7,453 nucleotides of DNA, taken from assembly GCA_945957495.1 (NCBI GenBank), contig CAMFLG010000148.1:1-7453 (forward strand). The letters are read 5' to 3'. How positions within the stretch are numbered: position 1 is the first letter of the stretch; the number at the start of each line of letters is the position of its first letter. A model generated the notes under the pieces. That model was given only the letters and a program-made list of their open reading frames with translations, was not told where the DNA came from and searched no databases. The position numbers and the translations under genes were made by a program. This document shows positions 1-5,740 of this stretch, piece by piece. The DNA comes from an uncultured Pseudorhodobacter sp. (GTDB taxonomy: Bacteria; Pseudomonadota; Alphaproteobacteria; Rhodobacterales; Rhodobacteraceae).

Positions 1-114
1 ATGGCGCGTTGGGGGATCACGCTGACTGCCGAAGAGGTGTCCGCCGTGCGCAGCCCGGCCGACTTTGACGACCTTATTGCCGCTGCCCTTGATCGGGAAA
101 AGCCGCAAGCCTAA
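1..114 (+). CDS. 3' end of a small gene, possibly an acyl carrier protein-like protein
   Basis: An open frame runs from the left edge to a TAA at 112-114 and encodes at most 37 visible residues. The ATG at position 1 may be an internal Met, so the true start is probably outside the window. The visible part has a WGITLTAEEV stretch followed by SPADFDDLIAAAL. This resembles the last part of an acyl carrier protein fold: the loop and helix III after the Ser-containing DSL motif, then the helix IV 'T..DL...I' signature. The attachment serine itself would lie upstream, so this is a weak inference. The stop is only 25 bases before metA, so the two are probably co-transcribed. It could equally be another small helical protein. 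Confidence 0.4.
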   Translation: MARWGITLTAEEVSAVRSPADFDDLIAAALDREKPQA

Positions 115-127
115 CTGACTGAGACAT

Positions 128-136
128 CTGGAGAAG
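128..136 (+). promoter_or_regulatory. Ribosome binding site of metA
   Basis: The sequence TCTGGAGAAG ends a few bases before the ATG at 140. The GGAG core at 130-133 sits 6 bases from the start codon, which supports this start. The 25-base gap to the preceding stop leaves no room for a leader riboswitch. Confidence 0.6.
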
Positions 137-139
137 AAC

Positions 140-1057
140 ATGCCCATCACCCTGCCCACCACCCTGCCCGCCTTTGACGTTCTGCGGAACGAAGGTGTGA
201 TGGTGATGTCGCCGGAGCGGGCTATGGCACAGGAAATCCGCCCGCTGCGGATTGGCCTGCTGAATCTGATGCCGAAAAAGATCCAGACTGAAAACCAGTT
301 TGCCCGGCTGATCGGCGCAACGCCGTTGCAGATCGACTTTCAGCTGATCCGCATGAGCGAACATCAGGCCCGCAACACTGCCGCCGAACATATGGAGGCG
401 TTTTACCGCCCGTTTCAGGAAGTGAAGGATGAAAAGTTCGACGGTCTGATCATCACCGGCGCACCGATCGAACATCTGCCCTTCGAAGAAGTGACCTACT
501 GGGATGAGTTGTGCGAGGTGATGGACTGGACGCAGACCAACGTGTTTTCCACCTTTGGCGTCTGCTGGGGTGGCATGGCAATGATCAACCATTTCCACGG
601 CGTGCAGAAACACATGCTGGATCACAAGGCGTTCGGCTGCTTCCGCCACCGCAATCTGGCACCGACCTCGCCCTATCTGCGCGGCTTTTCGGATGATTTC
701 GTGATCCCGGTCAGCCGCTGGACCGAAATGAAAGAGGCCGAAATTGACGCAGCACCGGGCTTGACCACGCTGTTGGGCAGTGATGAGGTTGGCCCCTGTC
801 TGGTGGAGGATGCCGCACACCGCGCGCTTTATATCTTCAACCATTTCGAATATGACAGCGACACGCTGAAACAGGAATATGATCGCGACGTGGCGGCGGG
901 AACGCCGATCAATGTGCCGCTGAACTACTACCCCGATGACAACCCGGCGCTGGCACCGCTGAACCGCTGGCGCAGCCATGCGCATCTGCTGTACGGCAAC
1001 TGGATCAACGAGATCTATCAGGGCACGCCCTACGATATGGCCCAGATCGGGCGCTGA
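140..1057 (+). CDS. metA: Homoserine O-acyltransferase (MetA family), predicted acetyl-CoA user
   Basis: This cytoplasmic enzyme acylates the hydroxyl of L-homoserine, the first committed step of methionine synthesis. The 305 residues match the usual full length of the MetA family (class I glutamine amidotransferase-like fold). The visible signatures are GLLNLMPKK near residues 39-47, the nucleophile Cys142 in TFGVCWGG, and His235 and Glu237 in NHFEYD, so the catalytic triad is complete. Residue 111, in ITGAPIEH, is Glu. In characterised MetA proteins Gly at this position goes with succinyl-CoA (E. coli) and Glu with acetyl-CoA (Bacillus type), so the predicted product is O-acetylhomoserine, although homologues are often named succinyltransferases. 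The start has a good ribosome binding site. Downstream, ppk2 begins after a 56-base gap. No SAM riboswitch is seen in front, so any control must act further upstream. Confidence 0.95.
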   Translation: MPITLPTTLPAFDVLRNEGVMVMSPERAMAQEIRPLRIGLLNLMPKKIQTENQFARLIGATPLQIDFQLIRMSEHQARNTAAEHMEAFYRPFQEVKDEKFDGLIITGAPIEHLPFEEVTYWDELCEVMDWTQTNVFSTFGVCWGGMAMINHFHGVQKHMLDHKAFGCFRHRNLAPTSPYLRGFSDDFVIPVSRWTEMKEAEIDAAPGLTTLLGSDEVGPCLVEDAAHRALYIFNHFEYDSDTLKQEYDRDVAAGTPINVPLNYYPDDNPALAPLNRWRSHAHLLYGNWINEIYQGTPYDMAQIGR

Positions 1058-1060
1058 GGT

Positions 1061-1082
1061 GATTGCACCGCCCGGCGCAATC
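1061..1082 (+). other. Short inverted repeat between metA and ppk2, overlapping a possible promoter
   Basis: GATTGC (1061-1066) and GCAATC (1077-1082) form a perfect 6-base inverted repeat around a GC-rich 10-base centre. No T run follows, so it is not a convincing terminator. Overlapping it is a weak promoter-like pair, TTGCAC (1063-1068) and CATAGT (1085-1090), 16 bases apart, which could start ppk2 transcription. If both are real, the repeat would be an operator or mRNA structure. The evidence is thin. Confidence 0.25.
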
Positions 1083-1113
1083 GCCATAGTAGAGGCCTAC
1101 AAAGGGGGATGCC

Positions 1114-1986
1114 ATGGACCTGCCATTTGACGGCGCGATCAGCCGCTATTTCCGCGAGAGCGCGCCGAAATCGGTGCGCAAAGCCATCGAGGCTGCGGAC
1201 AAGGATGATATCCTGTGGAAGGAATATCCCTACCGCGAAGAGCTGAAAAAGAAGGAATATGAGGCCCAGATGCAGGGCCTGCAGATTCAACTGATGCGGA
1301 TGCAGGCCGATCTGAAAAAGACCGGCAAGCGGGTGATTGTGGTGTTCGAAGGGCGCGATGCCGCCGGAAAAGGCGGCGCAATCAATATCTTGCGCGAAAA
1401 CCTTAATCCACGCTCCGCCACCGTCGCCGCCCTGCCAAAGCCGACCGAGCGCGAGGCCGCGCAGTGGTATTTCCAACGCTATATCGACTGGCTGCCTGCA
1501 GCGGGTGAAATGACCATCTTTGACCGCAGTTGGTACAATCGCGGCATTGTCGAACATGTCTTTGGCTTTTGTACCCCCGCACAGCGCGCGCGGTTCTTTC
1601 AGCAACTGCCGGAGTTTGAACGCATGCTGGTGGACGAAGGCTTTACCGTGATCAAGTTCTGGCTTGAGGTCGGTCAGGCCGAACAGCTCAAACGGTTTCT
1701 GGACCGCGAGAACGATCCGCTGAAACAGTGGAAACTCAGCCAGATCGACATCGACGGGCTGGCGAAATGGGATGAATACTGCGCGGCCATCGACGAAACC
1801 CTGCAGATCAGCAATTTCAAATATGCGCCCTGGACGGTGGTTCTGTCGGATGACAAGCTGCGCACCCGCATTGCCTGCCTGCAAAAGATCCTGATCACCG
1901 TTGACTATGCCGGCAAGGACAAGGCGCTTATCGGCGCGCTTGATCCGAAGATCTGCGGCGATATTTCCCTGAGGCCGAAGGGGTGA
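1114..1986 (+). CDS. ppk2: Polyphosphate kinase 2 (PPK2 family, class I-like)
   Basis: PPK2 enzymes transfer phosphate between polyphosphate and nucleoside diphosphates (or monophosphates in other classes), usually running toward GTP/ATP formation in the cytoplasm. The 290-residue protein has a single PPK2 domain. It shows Walker A GRDAAGKGG at residues 80-88, the invariant ALPKPTEREAAQWYFQRY region near 106-123, Walker B DRSWYNRG starting at Asp137, and the lid-region HVFGFC and DPLKQWKLS segments. A charged helical N-terminal region (about residues 15-70) precedes the P-loop, as in other Rhodobacteraceae homologues. The ATG at 1114 follows AAGGGGG (1102-1108) by 5 bases, which supports this start. 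The single domain and length suggest class I (NDP-phosphorylating), but substrate class cannot be proven from sequence. Its TGA overlaps the GTG of the tetR gene by 4 bases, implying one operon. Confidence 0.93.
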   Translation: MDLPFDGAISRYFRESAPKSVRKAIEAADKDDILWKEYPYREELKKKEYEAQMQGLQIQLMRMQADLKKTGKRVIVVFEGRDAAGKGGAINILRENLNPRSATVAALPKPTEREAAQWYFQRYIDWLPAAGEMTIFDRSWYNRGIVEHVFGFCTPAQRARFFQQLPEFERMLVDEGFTVIKFWLEVGQAEQLKRFLDRENDPLKQWKLSQIDIDGLAKWDEYCAAIDETLQISNFKYAPWTVVLSDDKLRTRIACLQKILITVDYAGKDKALIGALDPKICGDISLRPKG

Positions 1987-2597
1987 AACGCGGCTATCAC
2001 CATGGCAACCTGCGACAGGCTTTGGTCGAGGCGGCGCTTGATCTGATTGCAGAGCAAGGGCCGACCGGCTTTACCCTGTCAGAGGCCGCCAAGGCCGCCG
2101 ATGTGACGCCTGCGGCGGTTTACCGGCATTTCACCGGCCGTGATGATCTGATCGCCGAGGTGGCGCGGCAAGGTTATGATATTTTTGCGGCGCTGATGGA
2201 GTTTGCCTATAACAACGGCAAGCCCTCTCCTCTGGCTGCGTTCGAGGCGACGGGGCGCGCCTATCTGGCCTTTGCGCGCAAATACCCCGGTCATTACATG
2301 GCGATGTTCGAAAGCGGGCTGAACCTGCAGGCCTATCCCGATCTGGCGATGGTGGCCCAAAAGGCCCGCGATGTGCAGGAACGCGCCGCCGAACACCTGG
2401 CGCAGAACCTGCCGGGAACCAAACGCCCTCCGGCCACGATGGTTTCGGCGCATATCTGGGCGCTCAGCCATGGGGTGGTGGAACTTTTCGCGCGCGGCGC
2501 CCCGGGGGCGAAAAGCCCCTTTGCCCCCGAAGACCTGCTCGAATCCGGGATCGGCATCTACCTGCGCGGGCTTGGCCTGTTGCCGCCCGACAAATGA
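1983..2597 (+). CDS. TetR/AcrR-family transcriptional regulator with WHG-type C-terminal domain
   Basis: The 204-residue protein begins with RGYHHGNLR, the hallmark of a TetR subgroup. The helix-turn-helix follows: helix 1 LVEAALDLIAEQG, then TLSEAAKAADVTPAAVYRHF with the recognition helix near residues 42-48, then the GRDDLIAEVA helix. The C-terminal half is a ligand and dimer domain containing HIWALSHGVVELF, typical of the WHG (TetR_C_33) type. The start is GTG, overlapping the ppk2 stop as GTGA. GAGG at 1971-1974 lies 8 bases upstream, and the conserved RGYHHGNLR directly follows, so no later start is credible. Translation is probably coupled to ppk2. The ligand and target are unknown; co-transcription suggests control of its own operon or a polyphosphate-linked response (inference). 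A terminator follows directly. Confidence 0.9.
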   Translation: MKRGYHHGNLRQALVEAALDLIAEQGPTGFTLSEAAKAADVTPAAVYRHFTGRDDLIAEVARQGYDIFAALMEFAYNNGKPSPLAAFEATGRAYLAFARKYPGHYMAMFESGLNLQAYPDLAMVAQKARDVQERAAEHLAQNLPGTKRPPATMVSAHIWALSHGVVELFARGAPGAKSPFAPEDLLESGIGIYLRGLGLLPPDK

Positions 2598-2599
2598 CA

Positions 2600-2619
2600 A
2601 AGGGGCCCGAAAGCCCCTT
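2600..2619 (+). terminator. Hairpin terminator after the tetR gene
   Basis: AAGGGGC (2600-2606), loop CCGAAA, and GCCCCTT (2613-2619) form a perfect 7-pair stem starting 2 bases after the tetR stop. The T tract after it is weak (TTCATCTTGG), so termination may be partial or helped by Rho. The position at the end of a plus-strand operon facing a converging operon fits a terminator. Confidence 0.7.
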
Positions 2620-2635
2620 CATCTTGGTTCAAATA

Positions 2636-2692
2636 CTCTCGCGCGAAGCGCACCGGCGCGTCAGCGCCTCAAGACGCGTGCGGCGCAGCCGC
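2636..2692. repeat. Cluster of short GC hairpins, possible extragenic palindromic (REP-like) sequence
   Basis: This non-coding stretch packs small palindromes close together: the GCGCGAAGCGC tract at 2641-2651, GGCGC-gtca-GCGCC at 2655-2668, and GCGGC-gca-GCCGC at 2680-2692. No gene or T tract is associated with it. Such clusters are typical of bacterial extragenic palindromes that can block exonucleases or readthrough. Whether this one recurs in the genome cannot be seen from a single copy. Confidence 0.35.
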
Positions 2693-2727
2693 GCCATCAG
2701 ATCACCCCGACAGCCGCCCCGCCTTAG

Positions 2728-2822
2728 AGCGGGATGAGTTTGAAAGGAATCGAAAATCGCTGCCTCTCGCTTCGCTCGAACGCGTTTTTCGATATTCCTT
2801 GTTCCGTGAAAACTCATCCCGC
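2728..2822. mobile_element. 95-base inverted-repeat element, MITE-like, with flanking direct repeat
   Basis: The outer arms GCGGGATGAGTTT (2729-2741) and AAACTCATCCCGC (2810-2822) are perfect 13-base inverted repeats. A second inner pair lies inside: AGGAATCGAAAA (2745-2756) against TTTTCGATATTCCT (2786-2799), identical apart from a 2-base bulge. The sequence CTTAG occurs on both sides (2723-2727 and 2823-2827) and extends to an exact 10-base direct repeat, CCCGCCTTAG (2718-2727 and 2818-2827), part of which is shared with the right arm. Inverted ends plus a direct repeat of the flank is the structure of a miniature non-autonomous transposable element. There is no coding capacity. The right copy of CTTAG contains the stop codon of the transporter ATPase gene on the minus strand, so that protein would be unchanged by the insertion. 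The alternative is a large, possibly bidirectional, terminator or mRNA-stabilising hairpin for the two converging operons. Confidence 0.5.
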
Positions 2823-2823
2823 C

Positions 2824-3924
2824 TTAGCGGAACAGCACCATGGCCGAGGGGCTCCATGCCACACGGGCGCGTTCCTTGATGTCCAGCACCGGGCGACCGG
2901 GGATGTTGCGCATCGACAGGCGCATCGGCGCGTCGGTGCCATCCAGACGCACATCGTAATAGGTCATGTCGCCGTAATAGACGACCTCTTCTACCGTGCC
3001 CATGCTTTCGCGGTCTGCTGCGGTCTGGCCGTCGAACAGGATCGTCAGGGTTTCCGGGCGGAACCCGATCGAGGCGCCTTCGGCATTGGCGCCGCTGACC
3101 TGATCGGCGTCCAGCGTCAACTGGCCAAAACCATGCGCCTCGATCTCAACCTTGCCACCCGCTTCGGATTTGATCTGGGCGGGCAGGAAGTTCATCGTGC
3201 CGATGAAATCCGCCACCCGGCGCGAGGCGGGTTTGCGGTACAGCGTTTCCGGGTCGGCCAGTTGTGCGATTTCACCATCGAACATGACGGCGATGCGGTC
3301 TGACATCACCAACGCCTCTTCCTGATCATGCGTCACCAGAATGAAGGTGATGCCAACCTGCCGCTGCAGCTTGATCAGTTCCATCTGCATCTGTTCGCGC
3401 ATCTTCTTGTCCAATGCGGACAAGGGTTCGTCCAAAAGCAGCACCTTCGGTTTCAGGATCAGCGCACGGGCCAGCGCCACACGCTGACGTTGGCCACCCG
3501 ACAGGGCATGCGCCGCGCGTTTGCCAAAGCCTTTGAGGTTGACCATTTCCAGTGCCTCGGCAACGGCCTTGTCCTTTTCGGCCTGCGGGCGCGGATCCTT
3601 GCGCAGACCGAAGCCAACGTTCTGTTCCACGGTCAGATGCGGAAAGATCGCGTAGGACTGGAACACCATGTTGGTGGGCCGCTTGTTGGCGGGCACCCCG
3701 GCCATGTTCTTGCCGTCGATCATCACCGCGCCCGAAGAGATGCCCTCGAACCCGGCGATGGTGCGCAACAGCGTGGTCTTGCCACAGCCCGACGGCCCCA
3801 GCAGCGAAAAGAATTCGCCCGCCTTGATCGTCGCGGTGATGCCGCGCAGCGCGTGGTAATCACCGTAATATTTATGAACGTCCTTGAACTCGATCATGGT
3901 CGCTTTTTCGGCAGAGAACGTCAC
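2824..3924 (-). CDS. potA: Spermidine/putrescine-type ABC transporter ATP-binding protein (PotA-like)
   Basis: This is the cytoplasmic ATPase that powers the import complex formed with the two permeases encoded just upstream. The 366 residues contain an ABC domain with Walker A GPSGCGKTT (43-51), Q-loop Gln89, signature LSGGQ (141-145), Walker B LLLDEP (162-167), D-loop SALD (169-172) and switch His199. A C-terminal TOBE-type regulatory domain (about 240-366, with IGFRPETLTIL) is typical of PotA/UgpC/CysA ATPases. The start is a GTG at 3924 that overlaps the permease stop as GTGA. GGAGG (3931-3935) lies 6 bases ahead, a better site than for the ATG nine codons later. The substrate could be a polyamine or a related cationic or amino-acid compound; the subfamily is inferred from the permeases. 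The stop codon abuts a MITE-like element. Confidence 0.9.
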   Translation of the reverse strand: MTFSAEKATMIEFKDVHKYYGDYHALRGITATIKAGEFFSLLGPSGCGKTTLLRTIAGFEGISSGAVMIDGKNMAGVPANKRPTNMVFQSYAIFPHLTVEQNVGFGLRKDPRPQAEKDKAVAEALEMVNLKGFGKRAAHALSGGQRQRVALARALILKPKVLLLDEPLSALDKKMREQMQMELIKLQRQVGITFILVTHDQEEALVMSDRIAVMFDGEIAQLADPETLYRKPASRRVADFIGTMNFLPAQIKSEAGGKVEIEAHGFGQLTLDADQVSGANAEGASIGFRPETLTILFDGQTAADRESMGTVEEVVYYGDMTYYDVRLDGTDAPMRLSMRNIPGRPVLDIKERARVAWSPSAMVLFR

Positions 3925-4730
3925 AGGAAGCCTCCAGTATCCTTGCCACCGGTTTTCGCGATACCGCGGCGGCGGAAATATTCAGCAGTTGCAAGAAGGG
4001 CGACAGAGAGACAGACCAGAATGGTGCCCAGTGCCATGATGACAGGAACATTCTGCGGAAAGCGGAACTGCCCCAGAATGTAAACCGGCAGGGTGTTTTC
4101 GTTGCCGGCAAGGAAGAAGGCCATGATGAATTCATCAAGGCTGATGGTGAAGGTGATCAGCAGGGACGAGATGATGCCCGGCATCACCAAGGGCAGGATG
4201 ATCAACCGAAAGGTCGATGCAGGCGTTTCGCCAAGGTCATAGGCCGCCTCCTCCAACGACCGGTCCAGCGATTGGAAGGCCGCGGACAGAATGGCGATCG
4301 AGAACGGCGTACAGACCAGAACGTGACCCAAGATCACGGTGAACAGGCTCAGCGGCACGCCAAGACCCAGAAGAACGGTCAGAATGGCCACGGCCAGAAT
4401 GATTTCCGGCAACACCAGCGGCAGCATGATCATGCCCATGATCCCGGCCTTGCCCGGAAAGCTGTATCGGGTCGAGGCACGCGAGGCAAAGATGCCCAGG
4501 GCCGTTGCCATCAACGACGAGCTGACCGCGATGATCAGAGAGTTCTTCAGCGCGCGGTGCAGTTCGGGCTCTTCCCAAAGCTTGGCAAACCATTTGGTGG
4601 TGCCACCTGTCAGCGGAAAGGCGATGACGGTTGCGTCGTTGAAGGCAAAGATCGGCAACAGCGCAATCGGCGCGTACAGAAAGATCAGATAGGCGATTGT
4701 GTAAACTTTGAACCAGCCACCGCGCATCAT
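3921..4730 (-). CDS. potC: Spermidine/putrescine-type ABC transporter permease (PotC-like)
   Basis: This inner-membrane permease of the binding-protein-dependent (MetI-like) family has 269 residues. Six hydrophobic segments are visible, at about 9-30, 62-83, 96-121, 127-151, 179-202 and 230-250. The cytoplasmic EAA loop that docks with the ATPase is present (LEEAAYDLGETPASTF, 159-174). The TISLDEFIMAFF segment near 195-206 is characteristic of PotC-type second permeases. The ATG overlaps the stop of permease B as ATGA, and AAGGGGG (minus strand, 4735-4741) sits 4 bases before it, so the start is well supported. With the neighbouring permease it should form the heterodimeric channel. Substrate specificity normally lies mainly in the binding protein, which is absent here. 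Confidence 0.9.
   Translation of the reverse strand: MMRGGWFKVYTIAYLIFLYAPIALLPIFAFNDATVIAFPLTGGTTKWFAKLWEEPELHRALKNSLIIAVSSSLMATALGIFASRASTRYSFPGKAGIMGMIMLPLVLPEIILAVAILTVLLGLGVPLSLFTVILGHVLVCTPFSIAILSAAFQSLDRSLEEAAYDLGETPASTFRLIILPLVMPGIISSLLITFTISLDEFIMAFFLAGNENTLPVYILGQFRFPQNVPVIMALGTILVCLSVALLATAEYFRRRGIAKTGGKDTGGFL
3931..3935 (-). promoter_or_regulatory. Ribosome binding site deciding the GTG start of the ATPase gene
   Basis: GGAGG on the minus strand lies 6 bases before the GTG at 3924, inside the end of the permease C gene. The in-frame ATG at 3897 has no comparable sequence in front of it. Confidence 0.65.
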
Positions 4731-5614
4731 TTGGCCCCCTTCAGGAAGCGTCGATTGACGAAGAGGAACAGCAGGCTGATGGCAACCACAATCGCCATCG
4801 CCGAAATCGCAATGGCAGAGCCCATCGGATAGTTATCCAGTTTCTTGAAGTTCAGGTCGATCAGGTTGGCGACCATCCGGCCTTCGGGGCCGCCCAACAG
4901 CAGCGGCGTCACATAGTCGCCGATGGTGGGGATGAACACGATCAGCACCGACGAAATCACCCCCGCCATCGACAGCGGCAGCGTGACGCGGATAAAGGTC
5001 ATCACCGGGCTTTCGCCCAGATCGCGCCCGGCTTCCAACAGCGAACGGTCGATTTTCTCCAGCGCCACAAAGATCGGCAGAATGGCGAAGGGCGCATAGG
5101 CATGGGCCAGCGCGGTGATCACGGCGCCGACGGAATAGTTGATCGACTGGATCGGTTCGGAAATAATCCCCATCGACAACAGGCTGGAGTTGATCACGCC
5201 GTTATAGCCCAAGATCACCTTCCACAGGAAAATCCGGATCAGGTATGAGGTCCAGAACGGAATGGTGATCAGGAACAGCCAAAGCGACTTTTTCGAGGGT
5301 TCCACGAAGAAGCTGACGAAATAGGCCACCGGAAAGGCCAGGATCACGGTGGTTGCCGTCACAGCCAGCGACACGAACAACGACCGCAGCATCACCGCGC
5401 GGAAGGCCGGGTTCGACCAGGCGGTGATATAATTGTCGAGGGTGAATTCGCGGATGATGGTCAGGTAGCCATCGGTCCAGAAGCTGTACAGAAAGATCGT
5501 GACCAGCGGTGCCGCCAAAAGCAGCGTCGCGTATATCGCGGTTGGGCTGATCATGGCTAAACCGCTGGCAGCCTCAGACTCTCTGAAGCGGCCCCACCGG
5601 GTCGATTGCGGCAT
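4727..5614 (-). CDS. potB: Spermidine/putrescine-type ABC transporter permease (PotB-like)
   Basis: This first-position inner-membrane permease has 295 residues from the chosen start. Six membrane segments are visible at about 18-42, 78-103, 112-136, 163-185, 214-240 and 263-286. The EAA loop LLEAGRDLGESP (192-203) and the GDYVTPLLLGGPEG motif (232-245) match PotB and its relatives. The chosen ATG at 5614 has AAGGGGG (minus strand, 5619-5625) 4 bases ahead, the same spacing as in the following permease gene. An in-frame ATG at 5635 would add seven residues but has no ribosome binding site and would place the good site inside the gene. It is the first gene of a three-gene operon with 4-base overlaps. 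No binding-protein gene precedes it, which is unusual for this family. Confidence 0.9.
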   Translation of the reverse strand: MPQSTRWGRFRESEAASGLAMISPTAIYATLLLAAPLVTIFLYSFWTDGYLTIIREFTLDNYITAWSNPAFRAVMLRSLFVSLAVTATTVILAFPVAYFVSFFVEPSKKSLWLFLITIPFWTSYLIRIFLWKVILGYNGVINSSLLSMGIISEPIQSINYSVGAVITALAHAYAPFAILPIFVALEKIDRSLLEAGRDLGESPVMTFIRVTLPLSMAGVISSVLIVFIPTIGDYVTPLLLGGPEGRMVANLIDLNFKKLDNYPMGSAIAISAMAIVVAISLLFLFVNRRFLKGAK

Positions 5615-5618
5615 CATT

Positions 5619-5625
5619 CCCCCTT
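5619..5625 (-). promoter_or_regulatory. Ribosome binding site deciding the potB-like start
   Basis: AAGGGGG on the minus strand lies 4 bases before the ATG at 5614 and 1 base before the ATG at 5617. The upstream in-frame ATG at 5635 has no purine-rich site in front of it. This favours the shorter protein. Confidence 0.6.
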
Positions 5626-5657
5626 GCTGCGCCATAAGCTGGCGTCATTTTTCCAAG

Positions 5658-5669
5658 ATTTGATCAAAT
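5658..5669. promoter_or_regulatory. 12-base perfect palindrome, possible operator of the transporter operon
   Basis: ATTTGATCAAAT reads the same on both strands and lies in an AT-rich patch that contrasts with the GC-rich genes. It overlaps the predicted -10 element of the transporter operon promoter, a position where a dimeric repressor would block initiation. It is not an FNR site, which would need a 4-base spacer between TTGAT and ATCAA. The regulator is unknown; the MocR-type protein encoded nearby is one candidate. Confidence 0.4.
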
Positions 5670-5695
5670 TAACCCGATTAAACAAAACCGCGCAA
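5667..5695 (-). promoter_or_regulatory. Predicted promoter of the potBCA-like operon
   Basis: On the minus strand TTGCGC (5690-5695) and TTAATT (5667-5672) are separated by 17 bases, resembling a -35/-10 pair. Transcription would begin near 5660 and leave a leader of roughly 45 bases before the chosen start codon. Neither hexamer is a strong consensus match. The location between the 86-residue gene and the first permease gene is what makes it plausible. Confidence 0.35.
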
Positions 5696-5740
5696 GCCCG
5701 ATTTTGCCAGCCTAATGTGACATGGGGAAGTGATTCAGTC

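Noticed and set aside
115..139. SAM riboswitch in front of metA
   Set aside because: Only 25 bases separate metA from the preceding stop codon, too few for any known SAM riboswitch, and no fitting stem structure is seen.
74..1087. Long minus-strand open frame opposite metA
   Set aside because: The plus-strand MetA protein is complete with its catalytic residues and a ribosome binding site. The antisense translation shows no family features and is a by-product of GC-rich codons.
1030..1884. Long minus-strand open frame opposite ppk2
   Set aside because: It lies opposite the fully conserved PPK2 coding region and its translation has no recognisable motif.
2079..2600. Minus-strand open frame opposite the tetR gene
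   Set aside because: TetR is clearly encoded on the plus strand with its helix-turn-helix and proper start. The antisense frame is composition-driven.
3328..4083. Plus-strand open frames opposite the ABC ATPase and permease genes
   Set aside because: The minus-strand genes carry all ABC motifs and overlap as an operon. The plus frames have His/Gln/Arg-rich translations typical of antisense artefacts.
5658..5669. FNR/CRP-type binding site at the transporter promoter
   Set aside because: The palindrome has its half-sites fused, whereas an FNR site needs TTGAT and ATCAA separated by four bases.
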